Below, in pieces: positions 1-8,073 of a DNA stretch of 23,622 bases. Source of the stretch: PNKC01 sp038323265 (lineage in GTDB: Bacteria > Chloroflexota > Dehalococcoidia > Tepidiformales > Tepidiformaceae); NCBI GenBank assembly GCA_038323265.1, contig JBBQGT010000042.1:1-23622 (forward strand). Direction: 5' to 3'. A program made the position numbers and the translations under genes. The notes under the pieces were generated by a model. It searched no databases. It was not told the origin of the DNA and worked only from the letters and a program-made list of their open reading frames with translations. The stretch's first letter is position 1. The number at the start of each line of letters is the position of its first letter.

Positions 1-111
1 ATCGAAGTGGCGGCGTAGCCGTCTCGAACAAACAGGTTCGACGCGGCAGTGATCACCTGCCATCGCGTAGCCGCTTGCTGAGCTGCGCGTAAAGGAGAGC
101 GGTAGACCCGC

Positions 112-139
112 TTGACTTCCCTTGTCATTTCATCATACT
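112..139 (+). promoter_or_regulatory. Possible promoter for the SnoaL-like/NmrA gene pair
   Basis: TTGACT (112-117) and CATACT (134-139) are separated by 16 bp and resemble sigma70 -35 and -10 boxes. They lie about 60 bp before the first gene. The rest of the first 199 bases holds a small inverted repeat (24-29 with 36-41) and a 9-bp direct repeat (13-21 and 65-73), but no gene I can support. Inference from motif match only. Confidence 0.3.
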
Positions 140-199
140 GGAAGTGTATCCATTAATCACGTAGGTCACCCGAGTTCAGCATACCCTTGAGGCACACCA

Positions 200-643
200 A
201 TGGCGACCTTGTCCGACACCGCATCACTGGGGATCCTCACCAGGCTCCAGGAGGCGATCAACGACCACGACCTCGATGGTTTCACGGCCTGTTTCGCCGA
301 GCGCTATCGCGCGGAGATCCCGGCCCACCCCCAGCGCAGCTTCGGTGGCTCCGAACAGGTGCGGCGCAATTGGGCGCAGATCCTTGGCAGCGTTGCTGGC
401 ATGCACGCCACGCTCCGCGGTTCCATAGCAGCCGGTCGGTTCACTTGGGGCGAGTGGCTGTGGACGGGGACGCGAGTGGATGGCGCCGCCTTCGCCATGG
501 CCGGCGTCACCATCTTGGAGATCGATGACGAAAGCGGACAGATCGTCAGCTCTCGCTTCTACATGGAGCCCGTCGAAACCTCCTCTGGCGATGTGACTGC
601 CGATGTCGGCCGCGTTACAGGGCGGAAAGCAACGACGCGATGA
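200..643 (+). CDS. NTF2/SnoaL-like small protein, function unknown
   Basis: A 147-residue protein with the layout of the SnoaL/NTF2-like cone fold. An N-terminal helix (about residues 9-35, with the typical I-N-x-H-D-L-D-G pattern) is followed by a helix around R-R-N-W and then by beta strands (about 70-125) ending in a F-Y-M-E-P-type strand. Members are diverse: polyketide cyclases, ketosteroid-isomerase-like enzymes, or ligand-binding proteins without catalysis. Substrate cannot be read from the sequence. The start at 200 is preceded by GAGG about 7 nt upstream. The stop overlaps the next start (ATGA at 640-643), so the two genes are probably translationally coupled. The last ~20 residues look disordered. 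Fold assignment is fairly good; function is unknown. Confidence 0.75.
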   Translation: MATLSDTASLGILTRLQEAINDHDLDGFTACFAERYRAEIPAHPQRSFGGSEQVRRNWAQILGSVAGMHATLRGSIAAGRFTWGEWLWTGTRVDGAAFAMAGVTILEIDDESGQIVSSRFYMEPVETSSGDVTADVGRVTGRKATTR

Positions 644-1566
644 TTCTCGTGACAGGTGGGACAGGCACTCTGGGCCGGCGACTAGTGGTTCGGCTTGCTG
701 CCTCGGGCGAACTGGTGCGCGTGCTCAGCCGCACTCCCGGCACCGCGCAATTCGATTCGAATATTGAGGTGGTGGCCGGCGATGTGCGAGAGCGCAGCTC
801 GGTCGCCAGGGCGATGGAAGGCGTGACCACGGTGATCTCGGCAGTGCACGGTTTTCTCGGCACGGGTGCAGCCGGCCCTCGCGGCATCGACTTTGAGGGT
901 AACGCGATCCTCGTGGACGCCGCCCATCGCGCAGGCGTCGAGCACTTCATCCTCGTCTCTGTGCAGGGCGCCGCGACCGATAGCCCACTCGAACTGGCCC
1001 GCATGAAGTTTGCCGCCGAGCAGAATCTCCGCGCCAGCGGCCTCGCGTGGACGATCATCCGGCCAACTGCTTTTATGGAGACCTGGGGGCACATCATCGG
1101 CGACCCCGCTGTGCGCAGCGGCAAAACGGTGATCTTCGGGGGCGGCTCGAATCCCATCAACTTCGTCTCAGCCGCTGATGTCGCCCACCTCATAGAGCTG
1201 GCAGTGCACGATCCTGCGCTCCGCGGCGAAGCGATCGACTTCGGCGGCCCGCACGATCTCACGCTGAACCAACTGGCCGACACGATCGAAAGCCTCTACG
1301 GGCAGCCCATCGCACGAAGGCATATCCCGCTTACCGTGATGAGGGCCGCCTCGGTTGCCGTCAGGCCGTTCAAGCCAGCGCTTTGCCGACAGATCCGTGC
1401 CGGGGTGGTGATGGACACGGTGGCAATGGCCTTCGACGCCGCGCTTGTACGCGAGCGCTTTAGCTCGATCCCGTTCACCACTTTCGAGGACGTCGTCCGC
1501 GCCGAAATTGTTCCCCGAGGGGCGGCCTCAACCAGCCCGGAGCCACTGCCAGCGCATCCGCGATAA
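640..1566 (+). CDS. NmrA-like/SDR-family NAD(P)-binding protein
   Basis: A 308-residue atypical short-chain dehydrogenase with a Rossmann fold. The dinucleotide-binding motif G-G-T-G-T-L-G is at residues 6-12. Typical NmrA-type segments follow: a V-A-G-D-V-R strand, V-I-S-A-V-H-G, the strand H-F-I-L-V-S-V-Q-G, and W-T-I-I-R-P-T-A-F-M-E-T-W. No Tyr-x3-Lys catalytic motif of classical SDRs is evident, which is normal for NmrA-like proteins that act as redox sensors or on special substrates such as quinones or isoflavones. The Pro-rich tail (about 293-308) is probably disordered. It overlaps the SnoaL-like gene by 4 bp, which suggests a two-gene operon. The substrate is not predictable. Confidence 0.85.
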   Translation: MILVTGGTGTLGRRLVVRLAASGELVRVLSRTPGTAQFDSNIEVVAGDVRERSSVARAMEGVTTVISAVHGFLGTGAAGPRGIDFEGNAILVDAAHRAGVEHFILVSVQGAATDSPLELARMKFAAEQNLRASGLAWTIIRPTAFMETWGHIIGDPAVRSGKTVIFGGGSNPINFVSAADVAHLIELAVHDPALRGEAIDFGGPHDLTLNQLADTIESLYGQPIARRHIPLTVMRAASVAVRPFKPALCRQIRAGVVMDTVAMAFDAALVRERFSSIPFTTFEDVVRAEIVPRGAASTSPEPLPAHPR

Positions 1567-1590
1567 CCGTCATCGCCTGGCCAAGGAATC

Positions 1591-2202
1591 CTACCGGTCC
1601 GGGTTTGGCTCAGATGGCCGCGTGAGGCCCAACCCCGCCGGGCCGACCTTCACGATCGACGACGGGATTGGCTCGCCGAAAAGCACGGACTGCTCCCGTG
1701 TCCATTTCTCGCCAGTGCCACTGAAAACGATGACCGTTTCCGATTCGGAGTCTACCAACCACGCCTCGTGCACCCCGTTGCGCGCGTAGATTCCAAGCTT
1801 CGTGTTGCGGTCGAACCGGCGGGTGCCGCGCGAAAGCACTTCGACTACGAGATCTGGCGCGCCGACGATGTGTTCGTGGACGAGGTCAAGGTTCGCCTTG
1901 CCGATGTACAGCGCGTCCGGCTGAAGGACGTTGCCATCGGGCAAATGGCAATCCATCGGCGCGATGAACGCTTCGCCGCCCTCCTGCCGGGCGAATTCGA
2001 ACAGCGCGTGACCAATCGTGAGCACAATTCGTTGGTGGTTCGCGAACGGGGAAGGGGACACGTAGAGCCGCCCGTTGATGAGGTTATGCGGCGCGGTCGT
2101 TTCGGGCAGCCCAAAGTAGTCGCCGGCCGTCAGACCTTCGCGGACTACGGCCGGCTCGCCTTCTGGAAATGCCGGGGGTTGGGAGGTTCGCGCCTGCGCC
2201 AT
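1591..2202 (-). CDS. Uma2-family putative restriction-endonuclease-like protein (DUF820)
   Basis: This 203-residue protein matches the Uma2 (DUF820) family, which has a PD-(D/E)xK nuclease-type fold and is abundant in cyanobacteria and Chloroflexota. The family pattern is visible: E-G-L-T-A-x-D-Y-F near residue 22, I-N-G-R-L-Y-V-S-P, Q-P-D-A-L-Y-I (D96), P-D-L-V-V-E-V-L-S (D117, E121), and K135 in T-K-L-G-I-Y-A, followed by G-V-x-E-A-W-L-V-D. These acidic and Lys residues are the presumed metal/catalytic set. I chose the start at 2202 because GGAG lies about 9 nt upstream. Starts at 2223 or 2253 would add 7 or 17 residues. Cellular role is unknown. It is a single gene, convergent with the NmrA-like gene and divergent from the VWA gene. 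Confidence 0.85.
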   Translation of the reverse strand: MAQARTSQPPAFPEGEPAVVREGLTAGDYFGLPETTAPHNLINGRLYVSPSPFANHQRIVLTIGHALFEFARQEGGEAFIAPMDCHLPDGNVLQPDALYIGKANLDLVHEHIVGAPDLVVEVLSRGTRRFDRNTKLGIYARNGVHEAWLVDSESETVIVFSGTGEKWTREQSVLFGEPIPSSIVKVGPAGLGLTRPSEPNPDR

Positions 2203-2316
2203 GTTTGAATTCTCCGTGATCATGCTACCACCCGCCCACCGCTTGACTGACAACCGATTTCAGATCCCGTACCGTACCTGCACAGGCGTCTCCAGCGGCG
2301 CCGTTGGAGGGTCTCC

Positions 2317-4527
2317 ATGGTTCTGCGCTTCCGCTATTCGATGTGGGACGGCACTCAGGAAGTTCCGCCGCTCGAAGCCAACGAAGTCCTCGACAATCTG
2401 ACCGACGACCTGATGAATTTCGGGGATCTGCAGCACGCCCTCCGGAACCTGATGCAGCGTGGCATGCGCAACCCCATGGGCGACCGCACCCAGGGTCTGC
2501 GCGATCTGCTTCAACAGCTCCGTCAACAGCGCCGCCAGCAGCTGGACAAGTTCAACCTCAACTCGATCTTCGATGACCTCAAGAAAAAGCTCGAAGAGAT
2601 CGTCAACATGGAAAGCTCCACGCTGGACCGGCGGCTGGACGAAGTGTCCGGGCAGCCACCGCAAGATGGCAGCGGCCAACCGCAGGGCCAAGCGGGCCAA
2701 ACGAGCGGCGAAGAGCAGGCTGGACAGCAAGGCCACCAACAGCAGGGCCAACAGGGACAGCAGCAACCGCAGGGCCAGCGCTCGCAGGGCCAACAACAGC
2801 AGAGCGGTGAACAGGGCGGGAGTCAGCAGCAGCCTGGCGGCCAGCAGCCTGGCGATACCCCAAGCGAATTCGCGGACATGCTGCGCAACATCGCCAACAA
2901 GAAGAAAGATTTCCTCGGGCAGTTGCCGGAGGACGTTGCCGGGCAGGTCAAGCAGCTCCAGAACTACGAGTTCATGGACCCCGAGGCCCAGGAGAAGTTC
3001 AACGAACTGCTCGAAAGCCTGAAAAAGGCGATGACCGAGACGTTCTTCAAGGACATGTACGAACAGATCGCGAACATGGGCCCCGAAGAACTCGAGCGCA
3101 TGAAGAACATGGTCTCGGACCTCAATCAGATGCTGCAGGACAAAATGCAGGGCCGCGAGCCGGACTTCGACGGCTTCATGGACAAGTACGGCGACTTCTT
3201 TGGAGATAACCCACCGAAGTCACTCGACGAACTGATCGCCCAGATGCAGCACCAGATGGGCCAGATGCAGAGCCTGATGGACAGCCTGCCGGGCGACATG
3301 CGCCAGCAGCTTTCAGACCTGCTTTCCGAGAAGGTGGGCGACCCCGGGCTCCAGCAGGGACTGAACGAACTCGGGCAGAACCTCGAATACCTCTTCCCCA
3401 TGCGAGAGCTTCGCAACCAGTACCCCTTCCGCGGTGAAGAGCAGATCGACCTCGAATCGGCAATGGGCCTGATGGACCAGATGCAATCGATCGATGAGCT
3501 CGAGCGCCAACTGGAGCGCACCCAGTACGGCGGTGAGATCGACGACATCGATGCCGACAAGCTGGAAGAATTGCTCGGCCCCGAGGCTCGCGACACGCTC
3601 GACCAACTCAAGCAGTTCCTTGAAGTGCTTGAGGATGCTGGCTACATCCGCAAGAAGGGCAACAGCTGGGAACTGACCCCTCGCGGCACGCGTAAGATCG
3701 GCCAGCGCGCGCTCGGCGAGATCTACTCCTCGCTAAAGAAGGACAGCTTCGGCAAGCACGAGATCCGCGAGAGCGGCACCGGCGGCGACCGCACGGAGCA
3801 GACCAAGAAGTACGAGTTCGGCGACCCGTTCTACCTGGATATTCAGAAGACGATCATGAACTCTATGTACCGCGAAGGGCCTGGCGTCCCCATCCACCTC
3901 AAGCCGGACGACTTCGAAGTGGCTCGAACCGAACTGCTAACGCAGACAGCCACGGTAATCATGCTGGACCTCAGCTGGTCGATGGCGTTGCGCGGCAGCT
4001 TCCAGGCGGCTAAGAAGGTGGCGCTGGCGCTCAACAACCTGATTTCGTCGCAGTACCAGCGGGATAGCCTCTACATCATTGGCTTTAGCGCGTATGCCCG
4101 CGAGTTGAAGGCGGATGAATTGCCCTACGTGCGCTGGGATGAATCCGTCCTGGGCACGAACATGCACCACGCCCTGATGATCGCCCAGAAACTGCTGGCC
4201 AAGCACACTGCCGGCACCCGCCAGATCATCATGATCTCCGACGGCGAACCCACCGCTCACCTGGAGAAGGGCCGCAGCTACTTCGCCTACCCGCCGAGCC
4301 CGATCACGATTCGTGAGACGCTCAAAGAGGTAAAGCGCTGCACCACCAAAAACATCACGATCAACACCTTCATGCTGGATCGGAACTACTACCTCAAGGA
4401 GTTCGTCAACCAGGTTGCCCGGATCAACAAGGGCCGGGTGTTTTACACCACGCCGGATAAGCTCGGTGAATACATCCTCGTGGACTACGTGGCGAGCAAG
4501 AAGAAGAAACTGACGGGGATCGGCTAA
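2317..4527 (+). CDS. VWA-domain protein with Gln/Gly-rich linker
   Basis: A 736-residue cytoplasmic protein with no signal peptide or membrane segment. It has four parts: a helical N-terminus (1-105); a low-complexity Gln/Gly segment (about 113-180); long Met/Gln/Glu-rich helices with a winged-helix-like piece (about 435-480, L-T-P-R-G-T-R-K-I-G); and a C-terminal von Willebrand A domain (about 545-736). The metal-ion-dependent adhesion site looks intact: D-L-S-W-S (D551, S553, S555), T614 in G-T-N-M, and D642 in S-D-G-E-P. It resembles the actinobacterial vWA proteins encoded next to MoxR/Mg-chelatase-type AAA ATPases, which suggests a protein-remodelling role. No AAA partner lies within this window. 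The start follows GGAGG at 6 nt spacing. Confidence 0.85.
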   Translation: MVLRFRYSMWDGTQEVPPLEANEVLDNLTDDLMNFGDLQHALRNLMQRGMRNPMGDRTQGLRDLLQQLRQQRRQQLDKFNLNSIFDDLKKKLEEIVNMESSTLDRRLDEVSGQPPQDGSGQPQGQAGQTSGEEQAGQQGHQQQGQQGQQQPQGQRSQGQQQQSGEQGGSQQQPGGQQPGDTPSEFADMLRNIANKKKDFLGQLPEDVAGQVKQLQNYEFMDPEAQEKFNELLESLKKAMTETFFKDMYEQIANMGPEELERMKNMVSDLNQMLQDKMQGREPDFDGFMDKYGDFFGDNPPKSLDELIAQMQHQMGQMQSLMDSLPGDMRQQLSDLLSEKVGDPGLQQGLNELGQNLEYLFPMRELRNQYPFRGEEQIDLESAMGLMDQMQSIDELERQLERTQYGGEIDDIDADKLEELLGPEARDTLDQLKQFLEVLEDAGYIRKKGNSWELTPRGTRKIGQRALGEIYSSLKKDSFGKHEIRESGTGGDRTEQTKKYEFGDPFYLDIQKTIMNSMYREGPGVPIHLKPDDFEVARTELLTQTATVIMLDLSWSMALRGSFQAAKKVALALNNLISSQYQRDSLYIIGFSAYARELKADELPYVRWDESVLGTNMHHALMIAQKLLAKHTAGTRQIIMISDGEPTAHLEKGRSYFAYPPSPITIRETLKEVKRCTTKNITINTFMLDRNYYLKEFVNQVARINKGRVFYTTPDKLGEYILVDYVASKKKKLTGIG

Positions 4528-4530
4528 GCT

Positions 4531-4549
4531 CGCCGCTGGCGGCGGGAGG
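4531..4549 (+). promoter_or_regulatory. Small hairpin abutting the ribosome binding site of the first phosphotransferase
   Basis: CGCCG (4531-4535) pairs with CGGCG (4540-4544) around a CTGG loop, and the stem touches the Shine-Dalgarno GGGAGG (4544-4549), 5 nt before the ATG at 4555. It could modulate translation or simply be GC-rich chance pairing in the 27-bp gap after the VWA gene. Confidence 0.3.
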
Positions 4550-4554
4550 CAAGC

Positions 4555-5487
4555 ATGATTCCGAAGGCTTCTGAATTCGAGCCGTGGCTGCGCGCTGTGC
4601 CAGGCTTCGCCGGGGCTCGGGTCCGCGCCATCGCCGTTGCTGATGGCGGAGCGTCGAACATCACCTGCCGCGTCGAGGTCGAAGGTGGCGAGTTCGCGGC
4701 TGTTGCCCTGCGAATGCAGCGCGAACGCGGGATCTTCGAGCCATACGACGTAGTCCGCGAAGGCGAAGTGTTGCGAAAGCTAGCCGCATCTCGAGTCCCG
4801 GTGCCAAATTTGCTGGGCAGCGAGCGTGATTCCTCCGTCCTCGGCGCGCCGTTCATCGTCATGGAGTGGGTGGACGCCCCACATATGGGCCTCGCGCCCG
4901 ATGCCAGCTTCTCAGCGTTTACCGCGGCTGTGGCGGCAGTTCACGGTGTGGACTGGCGGGCGCTAGGACTGGATTTTCTTGGTGTGCCAGCTGATTCGCG
5001 GGCGGCGGTCCTGGGCGAGGTGGAAGCCGTGGCCGCGCGTATGCCTTCGTTCGGTTGCGAGAACGAGCCACTGCTCGTGCGCGCGCTCGCCATCCTGCAC
5101 AAGATCGCTCCTGCCGATGGGCTCCTGCAGCTCTGCCAGGGCGATATCAACATCTTCAACTACCTCTTTCGCGGCGGCGAAGTGGTGGCGGTAGTCGATT
5201 GGGAGCAGGCGCGCATCGGCGATGCTCGCTCCGATGTCGGGCAGTTAGTGGCGCTCTCGCACCTGAAGGGCGCGCCATTCGGCCCCGCTGAGCAGATGCC
5301 GTTCGTACAGGCTTACCAGGCGGCATCCGGGCGCCAGGTGGCGAATATGTCGTACTTCCGCGCCCTCTGGCTGTTCGAACTCGGGGTGATCTACCGCGGC
5401 TGGGTGGCTTTCAACGAGTCGGCGCCGTGGTACACATGGGACGCGCTGACGGAGCTGCTGGAGGCTTCGTTGGCCGAGATCGCCTGA
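4555..5487 (+). CDS. APH-family phosphotransferase (ACAD10/aminoglycoside-kinase-like), Brenner motif H->Q
   Basis: A 310-residue member of the aminoglycoside-phosphotransferase/choline-kinase fold. The N-lobe carries the nucleotide-binding strands (G-G-A-S-N-I-T-C-R-V near residue 33 and the presumed core A-L-R-M-Q-R-E-R-G). The hinge is F-I-V-M-E-W-V. The catalytic loop reads Q195-G-D197-I-N-I-F-N202, where the family has H-x-D-x4-N; the Asp and Asn are kept but His is Gln. The metal-binding D-W-E is at 215-217. Many proteins of this clade act on metabolites, for example hydroxyacyl-CoA-type substrates next to acyl-CoA dehydrogenases, not on antibiotics. The substrate is unknown. Shine-Dalgarno GGGAGG lies 5 nt before the ATG, and the next gene is a paralogue 1 bp downstream. 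Confidence 0.85.
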   Translation: MIPKASEFEPWLRAVPGFAGARVRAIAVADGGASNITCRVEVEGGEFAAVALRMQRERGIFEPYDVVREGEVLRKLAASRVPVPNLLGSERDSSVLGAPFIVMEWVDAPHMGLAPDASFSAFTAAVAAVHGVDWRALGLDFLGVPADSRAAVLGEVEAVAARMPSFGCENEPLLVRALAILHKIAPADGLLQLCQGDINIFNYLFRGGEVVAVVDWEQARIGDARSDVGQLVALSHLKGAPFGPAEQMPFVQAYQAASGRQVANMSYFRALWLFELGVIYRGWVAFNESAPWYTWDALTELLEASLAEIA

Positions 5488-5488
5488 G

Positions 5489-6487
5489 GTGGCCTGGCGC
5501 GAAAGCCTCACGGCCTACCTCCGAGCGCGGCTCTCCGCCGCTGATGCCGTGCAGATTGGCGCGCTGACCGGCATGCCCGCCGGTGCCAGCAACGACACCG
5601 TCGGCCTGGACATCGACATCCGCTGCGACGACCGTCAGTTTTCCTTGCCGCTCGTGCTTCGCCCCCAGAGAGCCGACGGGATCCTCGCGCCGTACGATGT
5701 TGGCCGCCAGTTCCGCGTGATGCGGACGCTCGCGCACACTGCGGTGCCCGTGCCTGCGGTGCTCTGGCACGAGACGGACGCCTCGGTGCTAGGAGCGCCG
5801 TTCTTCCTAATGGCGCGCGTGGTCGGCGAGACTTTGCCGCTGTTCTGGTACGGGCCCTCGCCGCGCCTGATGGCCGCCGCAGAGATGCTGACCACCATCC
5901 ACGCCGTTGACTGGCGAGCTGCCGGTCTCGCCTTTCTGCTGCCCGGCCAGCCGCACCGGGACAATCTGCCGGCCCCGATCGAGTGCGAACTGGCCAGCTG
6001 GCGAGCGCGCGCCGAAGGCTTTCGAATTGGCCGAGCGCCGCTGCTGGTCGCGCTCGCAGATTACCTCGCGCGCAACGAGCCAGCAGACGCCCGCCATGCC
6101 CTGCTGCACGGCGACCCCAACCCTGGCAACTATCTGTTCCAGGGAGACCGCGTGGTCGCGGTGCTCGATTGGGAATTGGCGGCGATTGGCGACCCCCGCT
6201 CCGACCTCGGCTTCTACGCGGCACTGCTGGGGGTGTTTGGCGGAATGCCGGGACAAGGCGGCAAGACGCTTCTCTCCGAGGCCTACGCCGCGCTAAGTGG
6301 GTCGCCGATCCAGGACCTTGACTACTACGAAGCACTGGGCCTTTACCGGATGATGATCATCCTCACCGGCTGGGGCGGGCGCATTGGCGGCTTTTCTAAT
6401 TACGGCATGGACACCATCGCGCGGCGGTTGACGGTGCTGCTCGGCCCTGGCTGGGACCGTGACCGCGCAGGCGATTCCGCGCCCTAG
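5489..6487 (+). CDS. APH-family phosphotransferase, paralogue of the preceding gene
   Basis: A 332-residue kinase of the same fold as its upstream neighbour, with matching segments: S-N-D-T-V-G-L in the N-lobe, L-R-P-Q-R-A-D-G-I-L-A-P-Y-D-V, and F-F-L-M-A-R-V at the hinge. The catalytic loop is canonical (H207-G-D209-P-N-P-G-N214) and D-W-E is at 227-229. It starts with GTG only 1 bp after the previous stop, so it is most likely translated by coupling from the same mRNA. Sharing the D-W-E-x-A-x-I-G-D-x-R-S-D block with its neighbour points to tandem duplication and divergence. The last stop codon lies in the palindrome CTAG that also ends the convergent histidine kinase gene. The substrate is unknown; an antibiotic-resistance role is not implied. 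Confidence 0.87.
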   Translation: MAWRESLTAYLRARLSAADAVQIGALTGMPAGASNDTVGLDIDIRCDDRQFSLPLVLRPQRADGILAPYDVGRQFRVMRTLAHTAVPVPAVLWHETDASVLGAPFFLMARVVGETLPLFWYGPSPRLMAAAEMLTTIHAVDWRAAGLAFLLPGQPHRDNLPAPIECELASWRARAEGFRIGRAPLLVALADYLARNEPADARHALLHGDPNPGNYLFQGDRVVAVLDWELAAIGDPRSDLGFYAALLGVFGGMPGQGGKTLLSEAYAALSGSPIQDLDYYEALGLYRMMIILTGWGGRIGGFSNYGMDTIARRLTVLLGPGWDRDRAGDSAP

Positions 6488-8070
6488 ACGCTCTTGGCGG
6501 CACGCCGGCGGCGACGCGCGTCTTTTGGCGCTGGCCGGCCGGCAGTCGGCAGCGAGAAGACGAACGTCGTCCCTTTGCCAGGTTCGCTCGTCGCCCAAAT
6601 CTCACCGCCATGCGCGCGCACTATCTCCCGGCTGATGGCCAACCCCAGGCCGTGGCCCTTCTTGTTGCCGTTGCTGTTGCTGCTCCCATTCGCATTGTTG
6701 CCCGAACGGTAGAAGCGTTCGAAGAGGTGCGGCAGGTCATCAGGGGGGATGCCCTGGCCGGTATCGCTAACCGTCACCTGTACCGTGTCCGGCTGGAAGT
6801 TGCGCGATGTTATGCGCACCGTCCCGCCCTTAGGGGTGTGCCGGAAGGCGTTGTCTAGCAGGTTGTTCATCACCTGCTCCAGGCGGTCAAAATCGCCGCG
6901 AATTTGCGGGCGGCCCTGCAGGTTCATATCGAGGGCTACGCCCGAATCTTCACTGCGCAAGGCGAACACCTCGGAGACGTGTTCGAAAAGCTCGTTCAGG
7001 TTGAGGTCGTCCTGCTGCATCGAGACCTGGCCGCTTTCGAGGCGCGAAAGGTCGAGCAACTCCTGTACCAGGCGCAAAACGCGGTTCGATTCGTCATTGA
7101 TGATACGCGCCGACCGCTGGATGCCCGCGGGGTCTTCAATCGTGCCGTCCAACAGTGCTTCGCTAAAGCCGTGGATCGAGGTGAGCGGCGTCTTCAGTTC
7201 GTGCGAGATATTGGCCAGCAGGTCGCGCAACGTCTGTTGCGAACGTTGCACTTCCTCGGTCATACGGTTGAAGCTGGCGGCCAGTTCGCGCACCTCCGTT
7301 GGACCCGTCGCCGGTACGCGCTGACGGTAGTTGCCTCGCGCTACTGAACGGGCAGCCCGGGCGATATTTCGCAGCGGCGCCGCAACGCTCTGACTGAGAA
7401 GGAACCCAAGCACCAGCGCAGCAGCCACGCCGATGAGGCCAGAGAACAACAAACGCGGCATCAGGTCGCCGAGCACTTCGCCCAGGCTTGCCGCCGGCTT
7501 GGCAACGATGATTGCGGCCGCCTCCGTGCCGGGGAACGCATCCAACACTTTCTGGCTGAGGGCCATCCGCACGCACAGCAGAGGGGGCTTGTTCTCCACG
7601 TCAATCTGGCAGTGTTGCGGCTTCCGCGCATCGGCGGCTGCCGGCTCCGGGTCGTTGACGTCCCGGATCACCGCGTTCTCCAGCGAATAATCGGAAGGGC
7701 TGGCGGAATAGCCGGGGATCACGCGCCCGTTCTTGTCGATCAGGGCCAACGAGGTTTGCCCGCCGGTACGCTGTCCATCCGTGGGATTGAAGAAGGAGCG
7801 AAGCGCGAGCAGAAGGTCTTGCGATTCGAGTGGCGTCTGGTCCGGCACCGGGTTGCGGCTCTCTACCGCTGAGCGGATCTCAGCGTTCGCCTGCGAATCG
7901 ACGAGCGGGCCAAGGTCGTCGAGCGAGCCGTACGAGATGGAATTGCGGTAGCCGCCGAGCAGGAGGAAGAGGCTCAGCGCTGCCAGCCCCAAGGTCACGC
8001 CGATGATGACCAGGTAAGTGAGGAACAGGCGAACCTGAAGACTGCCAATCAGCAGCGGCAGACCCTCCAA
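6484..8070 (-). CDS. phoR: PhoR-type membrane sensor histidine kinase
   Basis: A 528-residue sensor kinase. TM1 is at about 15-38, followed by an extracytoplasmic sensor region (about 40-202) with a Cys pair (C154, C166) that could form a disulfide. TM2 is at about 204-228, then a HAMP linker (about 228-280), HisKA with the phospho-acceptor H290 in N-I-S-H-E-L-K-T-P, and a HATPase domain. The HATPase has N-box N-N-L-L-D-N-A-F, G1 D-T-G-Q-G (436-440), F-box F-E-R-F-Y and G2 G-H-G-L-G-L-A-I (472-479). An Asn/Ser-rich stretch (about 457-471) fills the ATP lid, and the tail is Arg/Lys-rich. It lies 3 bp after the PhoB-like regulator and is divergent from pst-phoU, so PhoR is the natural assignment, although no PAS domain is recognisable and the sensory input is inferred. 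Confidence 0.88.
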   Translation of the reverse strand: MEGLPLLIGSLQVRLFLTYLVIIGVTLGLAALSLFLLLGGYRNSISYGSLDDLGPLVDSQANAEIRSAVESRNPVPDQTPLESQDLLLALRSFFNPTDGQRTGGQTSLALIDKNGRVIPGYSASPSDYSLENAVIRDVNDPEPAAADARKPQHCQIDVENKPPLLCVRMALSQKVLDAFPGTEAAAIIVAKPAASLGEVLGDLMPRLLFSGLIGVAAALVLGFLLSQSVAAPLRNIARAARSVARGNYRQRVPATGPTEVRELAASFNRMTEEVQRSQQTLRDLLANISHELKTPLTSIHGFSEALLDGTIEDPAGIQRSARIINDESNRVLRLVQELLDLSRLESGQVSMQQDDLNLNELFEHVSEVFALRSEDSGVALDMNLQGRPQIRGDFDRLEQVMNNLLDNAFRHTPKGGTVRITSRNFQPDTVQVTVSDTGQGIPPDDLPHLFERFYRSGNNANGSSNSNGNKKGHGLGLAISREIVRAHGGEIWATSEPGKGTTFVFSLPTAGRPAPKDARRRRRAAKSV

Positions 8071-8073
8071 CGG

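Noticed and set aside
1..92. Short open frames at the left edge
   Set aside because: All three plus frames stop within 92 bases and none gives a recognisable C-terminus, so I do not call a partial gene.
134..145. CATACTGGAAGT also occurs in reverse orientation upstream of phoB (about 8801-8812)
   Set aside because: Dozens of shared 12-mers are expected by chance in a window of this size, and the surrounding bases do not match.
4555..6487. Antibiotic-resistance (aminoglycoside kinase) cassette
   Set aside because: The fold is shared, but the sequence blocks fit the metabolic ACAD10-like branch and there is no mobile element nearby.
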